A stretch of DNA of 64,000 nucleotides from Desulfosporosinus lacus DSM 15449 (GTDB taxonomy: Bacteria > Bacillota > Desulfitobacteriia > Desulfitobacteriales > Desulfitobacteriaceae). Location: positions 62,001 to 126,000 of the forward strand of contig NZ_FQXJ01000008.1 in NCBI RefSeq assembly GCF_900129935.1, written 5' to 3'. The notes below the pieces were generated by a model that was not told the origin of the DNA, searched no databases, and saw only the letters and a list, made by a program, of their open reading frames with translations. The translations under genes and the position numbers were made by a program. Shown piece by piece: positions 1-8,828 of this stretch; the first letter of the stretch is position 1, and each line of letters begins with the position of its first letter.

Positions 1-1415
1 AACGGAATGTTGCACAAGATAAGCTGAATAAGCTTATTCCCATAAAACAAGAGCTCGAAAAACTTGAAATTACAGCCTTGGAGGAAAACACTCTTTTTGC
101 TGATTTGGCCATAATGTCTGACGTCACAGAGGCTGATATTAGCAGAATCGCGAAAAAAGAAAAGAAACTAGAACAGTGGCGGGGGTCTAAGGTTTTGGGC
201 ACTTTAGATCGGCTTTTACGGAAGCGTTTAGGGATGAAAAGGTATGATGAAATCTTATCATCTTATCTTCTTAATTATTACCAAAGGTATCTTGTGTCAG
301 ACTATCAGGAATTCACGAATAAACTCAAAAAATTTCATAATCAACAAAAACGGTTTCAAATAGTCCAAAGACAGATGGAAAAATTGCAAGAAAAAGTTGA
401 TCAAGAAAGTAAATTACTCAAAATTGTAAATTCCCGTAATGAAAGCTTAAAACAAGCTTTTACTGCGGTTAATGTTGCTGATTTTTCAGAATGGTTGCTA
501 GGTTGGGCAGACTATCAGCAGAAGAAAAAGCAACTGTCGTTAGAACTTAACCAGATGAATCTAGCAGCAGAACAGAAGTTAATTCTAGAAAAAAATTTAG
601 AGGAATACTCGGAACGTATGATTGAAAATTTAAAGAATTGGGGAATTCCGACGACTGATCGAGAGGAAGTGCTTGAAGCAGTATTCAAAGTGGCTAGACA
701 GCTTCAAGAGAGAGATGAAGTTAAGCTGGAAATTGCTTTTTTATCGGAGCGTTTTGAAAGAAGGCTAGGTGATCGAGATATGGAGAAGATTTCAGATATC
801 TTGGAACCTTTAGCGGAATTGGAACGTGAAAATCTCCTTTCTAATGAAGAAAGGCAGATGGAACTGACTTCTTGGGACAAAAGGCGAGTGGAAATGCGCC
901 AAGAAATAGAAGATCTCAATCAACGGCTTCAGGGCATGCGCCGGAAAATAACTTCTTTGTCTGTTCTTGAGAAGAACATAGAACTCAGGAAAAGTCAGTG
1001 GACAGGGTATGAAGACTTACGCCATGCTTTAGACGATGCGCAGACCTTGTTGGAATTATCTTGGCAAGAATGGCAAACTAAATACGAAAAGACACTGAGT
1101 GAAGAAAAACAGTGGATTTTTGATCACAGTTTCCCTTCAGTCCCCTTTAAAATAGAAGGGGAGAGTGCAGCGAAAAGGAACTATTTTTCTTACCGTATGG
1201 CGGTTGCACAATTAGCGCTTACGCCTAATACCGAAATACCCTTATTATTCTCAGTTGAAAAAATAACTAATGAGGATCCGATTTTTTGGGAAGATGTAAT
1301 ACGATATCTTTATAATTTGTCATTTTCCAGACAAGTGGTAATTAGTACCACGGATCCTAATCAGGTTGAAAAACTTTCAAGTAAAGGTTGGCACCCTCTG
1401 TGCTTTGGAGCTTGA
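1..1415 (+). CDS. Coiled-coil ATPase, C-terminal part (SMC/YhaN-like), 5' truncated
   Basis: The reading frame is open from the window edge, so the gene begins upstream; the in-frame TTG at 78 is probably not the real start. The visible protein is about 470 residues, very rich in Glu, Lys, Gln and Leu with heptad-like spacing, as in long coiled-coil arms. The last 80 or so residues become hydrophobic and globular (PLLFSVEKI, then QVVISTTDPNQVEKL), resembling the C-terminal nucleotide-binding lobe of SMC/RecN/YhaN-type ATPases. The usual Walker B acidic pair is not obvious in that segment (PLLFSVEK instead of a typical LLxDD). The Walker A half must lie outside the window. Such proteins usually pair with an SbcD-like nuclease upstream; this is inference. 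Confidence 0.55.
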   Translation, partial: RNVAQDKLNKLIPIKQELEKLEITALEENTLFADLAIMSDVTEADISRIAKKEKKLEQWRGSKVLGTLDRLLRKRLGMKRYDEILSSYLLNYYQRYLVSDYQEFTNKLKKFHNQQKRFQIVQRQMEKLQEKVDQESKLLKIVNSRNESLKQAFTAVNVADFSEWLLGWADYQQKKKQLSLELNQMNLAAEQKLILEKNLEEYSERMIENLKNWGIPTTDREEVLEAVFKVARQLQERDEVKLEIAFLSERFERRLGDRDMEKISDILEPLAELERENLLSNEERQMELTSWDKRRVEMRQEIEDLNQRLQGMRRKITSLSVLEKNIELRKSQWTGYEDLRHALDDAQTLLELSWQEWQTKYEKTLSEEKQWIFDHSFPSVPFKIEGESAAKRNYFSYRMAVAQLALTPNTEIPLLFSVEKITNEDPIFWEDVIRYLYNLSFSRQVVISTTDPNQVEKLSSKGWHPLCFGA

Positions 1416-1450
1416 ACCAATATATTGAAGCAAAACACTGAGATTACAAT

Positions 1451-1494
1451 GAGGGTGGGTGGGTTAGAATAGAGAACTCAGCCCTCTTTTTTTT
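1451..1494 (+). terminator. Probable rho-independent terminator
   Basis: GAGGG and CCCTC arms with an imperfect inner stem are followed by eight T residues, 36 bases after the stop of the coiled-coil ATPase gene. Confidence 0.6.
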
Positions 1495-1670
1495 GTAAGA
1501 GGAAATTAATAATTAATATTTTGTTCTTGGTTCAAATATAAATAGTTTAGTATTTTCCAGATTAAGTTGACAATCAAGGCAGAATAATAGAAAATAATAG
1601 GGGATTAAGTCAATTAAGAATGATTGATATTCTAAATCAAATTTACCCAAATATAATTTAAGGGGGTTCT

Positions 1671-3098
1671 ATGAAAAAAGTTGGCGATTTACCTGTAAAG
1701 CAATACTTAGAAAATCTAAAAGCTAAGATTTTCACAATAAAGAATATACCTTGGAAATCTCCAAGAGTTATAGGCGGATCTCTTGCTCTTTTGCTCCTTA
1801 TGGGGAGTGGAATAGTTTATCTGAATTCAACCACTTCAGCTGTCTTTATTGTTGTAAATGAAGAAAAGATTGGCCTTGTCGCTGATCAAGATCAAGCTGG
1901 AGAAATGATCAATCAGATTCTCACTGAAAAAGGAGAACCATTCGGCATTGCAGCTAAAACTCATGATAGTATTACTTACTCTTCAGTTCGAATAAAGAAT
2001 GCAGAGTTTAGATCTCTATCTAAGTCAGACTTAGCAGAAGACATTTCTTATTATGTTGATGGAGTTATGTTAAAGGTCAATAAAGAACCAATCTTTGTTC
2101 TGGCCAATGCTGAAGACGGAGAGAAATTGCTTAAAGATTTTCAAGAGTACTACACAAAGCCGAGTGATAAAAATCAAGTATCATCTGTCTCTTTTGAAGA
2201 TGAAGTAGAAACACAACCGGTAGAGGCTCCCTTGGAACAAATTGTCTCCTACGAGCAAGCCCTAGAAAAGCTTAAACAAGGCAATTTGCAAAAAGTGGAA
2301 TATACTGTTCAGGAAAAGGATTCTTGGTGGCTCATAGCACGGAAAAACGATATGAAGACAAAAGAAGTTTTAGCCAGTAATCCAGGGACAAATGAAGATA
2401 CCATTCTTAAACCTGGGGAAAAGATCATGTTGGACAAGATTTCGCCTTACATAACAGTCGTAAGTGAAGGAGTCCGCACGGATACTGAAACGATACCTTT
2501 TGATGTAGTCACTGAAACTGACACAAGTTTGCCGAGCGGAGAAACGAAAGTTAAGCAAGCCGGAAGTGATGGACAAAAGGAAGTTCAATATGCTTACGTC
2601 CAAAAAAATGGTCAGGTGGTTACCCAAACCGTTAAAGATGAAAAAGTACTCAAAGAAGCTGTTTCCCAAATAATTGAGAAAGGGCCGCAACGTGTTACTG
2701 TTGCCTCTTCTCGAGGTAGTGGGAGCATTGTTTCCGGGCTGTCATGGCCGCTAAGAGGACCGATAACTTCTTACTTCGGATATCGTCATTCTGAATACCA
2801 TACAGGCATTGATATTGATGGTGATCAAGGCGATCCGTATACATCTGCAGGTGCTGGTAAGGTTGTAAGTGCTGGATACAGTGGCAATTATGGTTACACC
2901 ATTACCATTGATCATGGCAATGGTGTTATGACACGCTATGCCCATTCTACCAAACTTTTAGTTTCCTCAGGACAGAGCGTATCTAAAGGGCAGACGATTG
3001 GTTTAGTGGGATCAACTGGCCGCTCAACTGGCTCACATCTCCATTTTGAAGTAATTGTCAATGGAGACACAGTTAATCCACTTAATTCTTTGCGTTAG
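1671..3098 (+). CDS. LysM-G5-M23 peptidoglycan endopeptidase
   Basis: A 475-residue surface enzyme expected to cut peptidoglycan cross-bridges. Residues about 33-50 form one membrane segment or uncleaved signal anchor. A LysM-like domain lies around 210-255 (YTVQEKDSWWLIARKN), a G5 domain around 258-338, and an M23 peptidase at the C-terminus. Zinc ligands are visible as H377 and D381 (HTGID) and H458 (HLHFE), with H425 (YAH) and H456 as the other expected active-site histidines, so it should be active, unlike degenerate SpoIIQ-type members. ATG follows AAGGGGG. The gene is monocistronic between two terminators. This architecture is common in Clostridia and may serve growth or sporulation; which one cannot be told here. 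Confidence 0.9.
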   Translation: MKKVGDLPVKQYLENLKAKIFTIKNIPWKSPRVIGGSLALLLLMGSGIVYLNSTTSAVFIVVNEEKIGLVADQDQAGEMINQILTEKGEPFGIAAKTHDSITYSSVRIKNAEFRSLSKSDLAEDISYYVDGVMLKVNKEPIFVLANAEDGEKLLKDFQEYYTKPSDKNQVSSVSFEDEVETQPVEAPLEQIVSYEQALEKLKQGNLQKVEYTVQEKDSWWLIARKNDMKTKEVLASNPGTNEDTILKPGEKIMLDKISPYITVVSEGVRTDTETIPFDVVTETDTSLPSGETKVKQAGSDGQKEVQYAYVQKNGQVVTQTVKDEKVLKEAVSQIIEKGPQRVTVASSRGSGSIVSGLSWPLRGPITSYFGYRHSEYHTGIDIDGDQGDPYTSAGAGKVVSAGYSGNYGYTITIDHGNGVMTRYAHSTKLLVSSGQSVSKGQTIGLVGSTGRSTGSHLHFEVIVNGDTVNPLNSLR

Positions 3099-3119
3099 CA
3101 TTTTAACAAGGAATATAAG

Positions 3120-3160
3120 AGTCTTAGGCACATTTTAAAGTAGTGCCTAAGACTTTTTTT
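3120..3160 (+). terminator. Rho-independent terminator after the M23 peptidase gene
   Basis: Perfect 12-bp arms AGTCTTAGGCAC/GTGCCTAAGACT, loop of 11, then a run of seven T. Confidence 0.9.
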
Positions 3161-3262
3161 GTGTTATCGCCCAACTTGAAATCATGTCACCCTCTATTCT
3201 TAGCAAGCACTAATTTTGAATGTCCTGTTCGAGTCTGGACAATGCATTGTGGAAGTTTAACC

Positions 3263-3292
3263 TTGACACTCCGACAACTTATCTGTTATCAT
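3263..3292 (+). promoter_or_regulatory. Sigma-A-type promoter of the riboswitch-ehu operon
   Basis: TTGACA at 3263-3268 and TATCAT at 3287-3292, spacer 18. It sits just upstream of the riboswitch, so transcription would start near 3300 and include the whole aptamer. Confidence 0.6.
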
Positions 3293-3311
3293 TGGGTTGT
3301 CAGTAAAATAA

Positions 3312-3440
3312 TGTTTGCCTTTAAGGCTGAATTTCCCAAAAGGAAAACGAGGGAACCGCTTTTAGGGTTAGGCGCCCAAAAGTTGGGTATTTAATGCTTA
3401 GACCCCTGAGCCAATCAACTTCGTAAGCGGTTTGTATCAT
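3312..3440 (+). promoter_or_regulatory. c-di-AMP riboswitch (ydaO/yuaA class)
   Basis: The block GCTGAAT, a small CC/GG hairpin, then ACGAGGGAACCGCTTTTAGG (20 nt) and GGTTAGG matches the remembered ydaO consensus (GCCGAATCC, ACGGAGGAACCGCTTTTTGG, GGTTAAT) almost base for base. The 3' part, GACCCCTGAGCCAATC then AACTTCGTAAGCGG, fits the conserved closing strand (CCGACAGCTAACTCCGGAGGC-like). It is followed at once by an intrinsic terminator and then by ehuB. Members of this class bind c-di-AMP and normally turn expression off. The class assignment is by eye; a covariance search (Rfam ydaO-yuaA) would settle it. Confidence 0.88.
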
Positions 3441-3461
3441 TTTAATGCGTTTTTTTCCTTT

Positions 3462-3490
3462 GGGAACCGAAAAGGGTTCTCTTTAATTTT
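3462..3490 (+). terminator. Riboswitch-controlled terminator
   Basis: GGGAACC/GGTTCTC stem with a GAAAA loop followed by TTTAATTTT, about 20 nt after the aptamer and 85 nt before ehuB. Its GGGAACC arm repeats the aptamer's GGGAACCG, consistent with alternative pairing in the expression platform. Confidence 0.7.
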
Positions 3491-3574
3491 GCCTTTGCTT
3501 GCCATACTTTGTTTATGGCAAAGAGCGGGGAATCTGAAACTTTAATTTAGTATAATTTGGAAGGAGATTGAAAA

Positions 3575-4459
3575 ATGAAACAATTTAAAAGACTTCTCGC
3601 TGTTACGTTAGCTTTGTCCCTTTTTGGATTAGCAGGTTGTGGAGCATCGGGGACTGAGAGTAATGCTAAATCTGCCTTAGAAACCGCAAAGGAAAGAGGA
3701 TATGTGGTTGTTGGATTTGCCAATGAAAAGCCTTATGCATATCAAACACCAGACGGAAAGCTTACTGGAGAAGCTGTTGAAGTTGCCAGGACAGCTCTCA
3801 AAAATATGGGTATTAATGAAATGAGAGGAGAATTAACTGAATTTGCTTCTCTGATCCCCGGACTTAATGCCAAGCGCTTTGACATGATTACTGCTGGTAT
3901 GTTCATTAATCCGGAAAGAGCAAAAGAAGTAGATTTTGCTAATCCTGAGTACAGTATTGGAGAGGGGATTGCCGTTAAAAAAGGAAATCCGCTTAATATT
4001 CACAGTTACGAAGATATCGCAGCTAATCCCAAAGCAAAAATAGCCGTTCCTGGAGGAGCGATTGAGTATGATTATCTCCTAAAATCTGGAGTTCCACTGA
4101 AGCAAATTATGACTGTTCCGGATATGCCAGCTGCCTTATCCGCTCTCCAATCCGGACGTGCCGATGCCCTTACTGCCACTGGACCATCTGTCCAAGCAAC
4201 GCTTGAAACTGCAAACAATCCAGATTTAGAAAGAGTCATGGACTTTAAGCAACCGATTATTGACGGCAAAGAAGTCCTAGGTTATGGTGCTACAGCCTTC
4301 CGCAAAGAAGATAAGGATTTCCGTGAGGCTTTTAACAGTGAACTTGAAAAGCTCAATAAATCCGGTGAATTACTGAAGATCATTTCTCCCTTCGGATTTA
4401 CCGAACAAGAGTTGCCTGGTGATAAAACGGCTGAAGAGTTAAGCAAAGCCGCAAGCTAG
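3575..4459 (+). CDS. ehuB: Ectoine/amino-acid ABC transporter substrate-binding lipoprotein (EhuB-like)
   Basis: A 294-residue family-3 solute-binding protein. It has a lipoprotein signal with lipobox LAGC (Cys22). Mature segments such as GEAVEVARTALKNMG, LTEFASLIPGL and FDMITAGMFINPERAKEV match EhuB of ectoine/hydroxyectoine importers more closely than glutamine- or cystine-binding proteins. ATG follows GGAAGGAG. It is the first gene of a four-gene operon (binding protein, two permeases, ATPase) behind a c-di-AMP riboswitch, which fits a compatible-solute importer. Substrate is inferred from family resemblance; polar amino acids remain possible. Confidence 0.85.
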   Translation: MKQFKRLLAVTLALSLFGLAGCGASGTESNAKSALETAKERGYVVVGFANEKPYAYQTPDGKLTGEAVEVARTALKNMGINEMRGELTEFASLIPGLNAKRFDMITAGMFINPERAKEVDFANPEYSIGEGIAVKKGNPLNIHSYEDIAANPKAKIAVPGGAIEYDYLLKSGVPLKQIMTVPDMPAALSALQSGRADALTATGPSVQATLETANNPDLERVMDFKQPIIDGKEVLGYGATAFRKEDKDFREAFNSELEKLNKSGELLKIISPFGFTEQELPGDKTAEELSKAAS

Positions 4460-4551
4460 TTAATTCCTAGTCAATTGCGCCAGTGAATAAACTTCTAAGA
4501 ATACTGAAAAGTGCTTGCTAAAACCTTTCCGAAAGGGGTCGGTGTAAACCT

Positions 4552-5193
4552 ATGTGGTTTGATATTCTCCCTTCTTTCTGGGAGGGAACAAAAATAACAA
4601 TTGAACTAACGCTATTCTCCGCTGTCATTGCCTTTTTTCTCGCTTTTGCGGCAGGATTTGGCCGGCTTTCAAAATTCAGAGCAGTCCGCTTGCTAGCTGC
4701 AACCTATGTCGAGATTTTTAGAGGAACATCCTTGTTTGTTCAACTCTTCTGGATATACTTTGCTTTGCCGTTGTTCGGAATTATGTTACCAAAAATGGTC
4801 GCCGGTGTATTGGCGCTCTCCCTTAATGCAGGCGCCTATGGGTCTGAGATTGTGCGCAGTACTATTATTTCTGTGCCTAAAGGACAAACGGAAGCAGCTA
4901 TTGCCCTTAATATGACCCCTTGGCAAAGAACCCGGTTGGTTATATTGCCACAAGCTTTAGTAATGATGCTTCCAGCCTTCGGCAATCTAATAATCGAATT
5001 GCTTAAAGGCACTGCACTTGTGTCCCTGATAACCCTTTCAGACTTAACATTTGTTGCTACAGTTCTCAATTCCTCAATTATGCGACCAACCGAAATATTT
5101 TCAGTCTTGTTAATCATCTATTTTGTCATCTCCCTGCCCTTCACTAAAGGGATTCAGTGGATTGAACACAGGTTATCTGCGGGGAGGTATTAA
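4552..5193 (+). CDS. ehuC: Ectoine-type ABC transporter permease (EhuC-like)
   Basis: A 213-residue inner-membrane permease of the HisM/GlnP type with about five membrane segments. The EAA loop is visible as GQTEAAIALNMTPWQR followed by VILPQAL, the docking site for the ATPase. The ATG lies 92 nt after ehuB, behind GAAAGGGG. It pairs with the adjacent ehuD to form a heterodimeric membrane channel. Confidence 0.85.
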   Translation: MWFDILPSFWEGTKITIELTLFSAVIAFFLAFAAGFGRLSKFRAVRLLAATYVEIFRGTSLFVQLFWIYFALPLFGIMLPKMVAGVLALSLNAGAYGSEIVRSTIISVPKGQTEAAIALNMTPWQRTRLVILPQALVMMLPAFGNLIIELLKGTALVSLITLSDLTFVATVLNSSIMRPTEIFSVLLIIYFVISLPFTKGIQWIEHRLSAGRY

Positions 5194-5195
5194 GT

Positions 5196-5846
5196 ATGTG
5201 GAACTGGGAATATGCTTTCAAGATCTTACCAGAGATTTTAACGGCATTGAAAATAACTGTTTCTGCCACTTTTGTCGCTTTTGCTGTTGCTTTAGTTGTG
5301 GGTCTGATGCTGACTCTTGCCCGCAGATCCAATTTTAAACCGCTCTCCTTATTTGCGGGTGGGTTTGTGGGGTTTGTCAGAAGTACTCCTCTTTTAGTGC
5401 AACTATATTTTATCTTCTATGTCCTGCCTGAGTATGGACTGTCCCTTACTCCATTTGTTGCTGGGGTTATTGGTTTAGGACTTCACTACAGCACCTATCT
5501 TGCCGAGGTATATAGAGGAGGAATTGAGTCAATTCCTCCTGGACAATGGGAAGCGGCTAAAGCACTTAATTTTTCCACCCTTAATACATGGAAGAAAATT
5601 ATTTTGCCCCAATCCATTCCGCCTGTAATACCGGTAATGGGGAACTATCTAATAACTATGTTTAAAGAAACTCCCATACTCTCAGCGATTACCCTAGTAG
5701 AGATAATGCAAACGGCTAAGATGCTTGGTTCTCACTCATTCCGCTATCTGGAAGCTTTTACAATAGTGGGAGTGTTGTTCCTGGTATTGAGTTATTCATC
5801 CTCGCTTATGGTGAGGCGCTTGGAAGTTCGACTAAATCTCAGATAG
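5196..5846 (+). CDS. ehuD: Ectoine-type ABC transporter permease (EhuD-like)
   Basis: A 216-residue second permease, starting 2 nt after the ehuC stop and so translationally coupled to it. It carries the EAA motif PPGQWEAAKALNFSTLNTWK followed by IILPQSIPP, and about five membrane segments. Conserved FVRSTPLLVQLYF matches the polar amino-acid uptake permease family. Confidence 0.85.
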   Translation: MWNWEYAFKILPEILTALKITVSATFVAFAVALVVGLMLTLARRSNFKPLSLFAGGFVGFVRSTPLLVQLYFIFYVLPEYGLSLTPFVAGVIGLGLHYSTYLAEVYRGGIESIPPGQWEAAKALNFSTLNTWKKIILPQSIPPVIPVMGNYLITMFKETPILSAITLVEIMQTAKMLGSHSFRYLEAFTIVGVLFLVLSYSSSLMVRRLEVRLNLR

Positions 5847-5882
5847 CCCTAAGTGAGAAAATTTTCGAAGGAGGTTGATCGT

Positions 5883-6728
5883 ATGAGTGTACCATTGAAA
5901 TTAATCTATAATGAGGACCCAACCAAAAATATTGACTGCGAAGTTCGTAAAAATATAGTACGTCCGATTGTCACTTATAACAATATCAGTAAGTCATATG
6001 GTGATCTTCAAGTTCTCAAGAATATCGACCTTGAGATTGCGCCAGGTGAAAAGGTAGCTTTAATTGGACCCAGTGGATCGGGTAAAACGACTTTAGCCCG
6101 TCTGCTTATGACCTTGGAAGAACCAACTTCCGGTACAATTGAAGTTGAAGGGGAAATGCTCTGGCATCAGAGAGTAAACGACAAACTGATTAAGGCCAAC
6201 GAAAAACACCTTCATCAAGTACGGGGTAACATCGGTATGGTCTTTCAGCACTTTAACCTCTTTCCACATATGACAATTTTACGAAACGTCATGGAAGCCC
6301 CCCGAAATGTGCTGGGACTAAGTAAGGAGGAAGCTAAAGAACGGGCTGTGAAGATGCTTGAACAAGTAGGGCTTTCGAGCAAAATTGATGCCTACCCTGC
6401 ACAGCTTTCCGGAGGACAGAAACAACGTGTAGCAATTGCTCGTGCTCTAGTTATGCGCCCGAAAGTGATGCTTTTTGATGAGCCCACTTCGGCACTCGAT
6501 CCGGAGTTAGTCGGTGAAGTATTGGAAGTGATAAAAGCGATCGCTTCAGAAGGAGAAATGGCTATGCTTTTGATCACCCATGAAATGGACTTTGCAAAAG
6601 ACGTAGCAGATCGAATTTTGTTCTTTGACCAAGGGAGGATTATTGAACAAGGGCCGCCGAAGAAGATATTTAATAATCCTGAAAGCGAACGATTACAAAC
6701 ATTTTTAAGTCGATTTAATCGGCATTAA
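5883..6728 (+). CDS. ehuA: Ectoine-type ABC transporter ATP-binding protein (EhuA-like)
   Basis: A 281-residue ABC ATPase powering the EhuBCD importer. Walker A is GPSGSGKTT, the Q-loop VFQHFNLFPHM, the signature LSGGQKQR, Walker [15 protein letters not shown], and the switch histidine lies in LLITHEMDFA. An in-frame GTG at 5853 is possible, but ATG 5883 has AAGGAGG at the right distance. About 35 residues precede the ABC fold, longer than usual for this family. A terminator follows, closing the operon. Confidence 0.9.
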   Translation: MSVPLKLIYNEDPTKNIDCEVRKNIVRPIVTYNNISKSYGDLQVLKNIDLEIAPGEKVALIGPSGSGKTTLARLLMTLEEPTSGTIEVEGEMLWHQRVNDKLIKANEKHLHQVRGNIGMVFQHFNLFPHMTILRNVMEAPRNVLGLSKEEAKERAVKMLEQVGLSSKIDAYPAQLSGGQKQRVAIARALVMRPKVMLFDEPTSALDPELVGEVLEVIKAIASEGEMAMLLITHEMDFAKDVADRILFFDQGRIIEQGPPKKIFNNPESERLQTFLSRFNRH

Positions 6729-6740
6729 AATAAATTGCTT

Positions 6741-6768
6741 AAAAGCGGGCCATTTGGCTCGCTTTTTA
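6741..6768 (+). terminator. Terminator of the ehu operon
   Basis: AAAAGCGGGCC/GGCTCGCTTTTT hairpin with a short ATT loop and one G-T pair, ending in a T-rich run. Confidence 0.8.
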
Positions 6769-6926
6769 ATTTTTAAGTCCTGAAAAAATGTACGCGTTTT
6801 TACTAATTTCGACAGTTATTAACTATTGAAGTATATAACCCCCTATTGGTATGTTGAAAATTCCTATTGTCAATTGCCCCGATTTATGATACATATATAG
6901 TATAATACGCATGGGGGGTATGGGGG

Positions 6927-8003
6927 ATGAAGAAGGATGATTTTATTTCTCGCAGAACATTTTTTAAGAGAACTACTGCGGCCGGTTTACTTGGAGCATT
7001 AGCAGCAACGGGTCTTAACAAGCCTGTTCAGGCCGCAGGTTTGAGTAATGGAAAGTTGGGTACTCTGATTGATCTATCAAAGTGTGACGGGTGTAAAAGT
7101 TATGGCACACCACTTTGTGTCGAAGCATGTGGTAAGCATAACCAGGAACGATTCCCAGAACCTCAAAAGCCTTTAAAGAAATACTGGCCACAAGATAAAG
7201 TTGAAGACTGGTCTAATAAGCGAGATCTCAAAAGCCGTTTGACTCCTTATAATTGGACGTTTGTCGATCATGTTAAAGTTAAGCATAACGGGGCCGAGCA
7301 AGAAATTTATGTTCCAAGACGATGTATGCATTGTGATAATCCGACCTGCTCAAAGTTATGTCCTTTTAGCGCGATCACTAAAGATACCACCGGGGCTGTA
7401 TCCATTGATGATGAAATATGCTTTGGAGGGGCAAAATGTCGTGACGTATGTCCATGGGGTATTCCACAACGTCAAGCTGGAGTTGGAATTTATTTAGATA
7501 TTGCACCGGACTTAGCTGGTGGTGGAGTCATGTATAAGTGCGATATGTGCGTTGATCTTTTGGCAGAAGGTAAAAAACCCGCTTGCGTAAGTGCCTGCCC
7601 CACAGGGGCCATCTCCATTGGTCCGAGAGATGACATGAGAAACCTTGCTTACGAAAAGGCTAAAGAAATTAATGGTTATGTCTATGGGGATAAAGAAAAT
7701 GGGGGAACCGCAACTCTTTATGTTTCTGCAGTTCCGTTTGAGATGATTGATGATGCGATTAAAGCGGACAAAGCGACCAAAAAGGACACTGCCCCAGGCC
7801 GCCCTGGTATGCCTGTTAATGTTGAAAATTATCTTTCTACAGGAAAAGGAATGTTTATAAGTGCGGTAATGGCTCCATTCGCAGGGGCGGCGGTTGCCGG
7901 TTTAACTGCTTATCGAACCATAAAAGGGGATAAAGCAAAACGAATACAGCATAACTCGACCAAACAAGGAGGGGAGAATAACGATGGCGAAGAAAATATC
8001 TAA
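6927..8003 (+). CDS. Tat-exported 4x[4Fe-4S] ferredoxin subunit (HybA/DmsB-like)
   Basis: A 358-residue electron-transfer protein. The N-terminus has a twin-arginine signal (SRRTFFK at residues 8-14, then a hydrophobic stretch), so it should be exported folded. Four Cys clusters are visible (starting CDGCKSYGTPLC, CMHCDNPTCSKLC, CFGGAKCRDVC, CDMCVDLLAEGKKPAC), enough for four cubane clusters as in HybA, FdnH and DmsB. A hydrophobic stretch near residues 305-325 may anchor it. It overlaps the following cytochrome b gene by 20 nt. The usual molybdopterin or hydrogenase catalytic subunit is not next to it, so donor and acceptor are unknown. Confidence 0.85.
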   Translation: MKKDDFISRRTFFKRTTAAGLLGALAATGLNKPVQAAGLSNGKLGTLIDLSKCDGCKSYGTPLCVEACGKHNQERFPEPQKPLKKYWPQDKVEDWSNKRDLKSRLTPYNWTFVDHVKVKHNGAEQEIYVPRRCMHCDNPTCSKLCPFSAITKDTTGAVSIDDEICFGGAKCRDVCPWGIPQRQAGVGIYLDIAPDLAGGGVMYKCDMCVDLLAEGKKPACVSACPTGAISIGPRDDMRNLAYEKAKEINGYVYGDKENGGTATLYVSAVPFEMIDDAIKADKATKKDTAPGRPGMPVNVENYLSTGKGMFISAVMAPFAGAAVAGLTAYRTIKGDKAKRIQHNSTKQGGENNDGEENI

Positions 8004-8751
8004 TACAAAGCAAAGTAAAATATTACGACAAAGCCTTGCCAATCGGTTTGTCCATTGGACAACTGCTCTCTCAGTCCTGTTGCTTATTATCACGGGCTTA
8101 GGGCAACTTCCCTTGTATACTCGGTACAATGTCACTAAATTGCCGGGAGCGGAATGGCTTGGAGATTATTTTATTACCATTAACTTGCATTATCTAGGGG
8201 CGCTTGGGCTATTGTTTGCGGTATTTTTCCATCTTGTATATGCATTTGCCCGCCGAGAGTTTGATATTTTCCCGCGTAAGGGTGATATGAAAGAATCTTA
8301 TCTGATTATCAAAGCAATGCTGACCAAAGGTAAAGAGCCCGCTTCGGATAAATACCTAGCCGAACAACGTGTAGCTTATTTGTTTATCGGGGTAAGTCTT
8401 CTCTTATTGATTGTTACGGGTTTGATTAAGACTTTTAAGAATGTTCCAGGTATAGAACTTTCACATTCTTTCTTGTATTGGAATACTGCTTTGCATAACC
8501 TGGGTACGGGCTTAATTATCTTTGGCATAATTGGGCACTTAGCAGCATTTTTGCTTAGAGAAAACCGCCCGCTTCTTCCGGGGATGTTCACGGGGTCAAT
8601 TAACCGGGAGTATGTCAAACATCGTCATAGTCTTTGGTATGAAAGACTCCTTCGCGATGGAGAAATCAATGAATCTCATCTCGATGTATCAGAAACTCAT
8701 ATTCGCGCGGTCGATTCGAGACATGATAATTATAAGAATCAGTCCTTGTAG
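7984..8751 (+). CDS. Membrane cytochrome b subunit (formate dehydrogenase gamma-like)
   Basis: A 255-residue integral membrane protein with four main membrane helices. Histidines suited to b-heme ligation occur in the first helix (NRFVHW), the second (NLHYLG, FFHLVY) and later ones (LHNLG, IGHLAA), the pattern of FdnI/HybB-type diheme cytochromes. Overlap with the ferredoxin gene implies a membrane-bound complex passing electrons between an exported partner and the quinone pool. The ATG follows GGAGGGGAG. A strong terminator follows. Confidence 0.82.
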   Translation: MAKKISNTKQSKILRQSLANRFVHWTTALSVLLLIITGLGQLPLYTRYNVTKLPGAEWLGDYFITINLHYLGALGLLFAVFFHLVYAFARREFDIFPRKGDMKESYLIIKAMLTKGKEPASDKYLAEQRVAYLFIGVSLLLLIVTGLIKTFKNVPGIELSHSFLYWNTALHNLGTGLIIFGIIGHLAAFLLRENRPLLPGMFTGSINREYVKHRHSLWYERLLRDGEINESHLDVSETHIRAVDSRHDNYKNQSL

Positions 8752-8768
8752 CCGGATTAACACAAAGG

Positions 8769-8805
8769 AAGAACTCCTCACAAATAGTCGTGAGGAGTTC
8801 TTTTG
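8769..8805 (+). terminator. Terminator after the ferredoxin-cytochrome b pair
   Basis: GAAGAACTCCTCAC/GTGAGGAGTTCTTTT, 8-nt loop, T-rich tail. It lies between convergent genes. Confidence 0.9.
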
Positions 8806-8828
8806 ATATTGTGGAGATGTTTCAGAGA

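Noticed and set aside
3143-3394. 83-codon frame after the M23 gene
   Set aside because: It begins inside a terminator stem and runs through the promoter and riboswitch; no ribosome-binding site.
3541-3560. TATAAT just before ehuB as a second promoter
   Set aside because: No -35 at proper spacing, and it would start transcription inside the ribosome-binding region.
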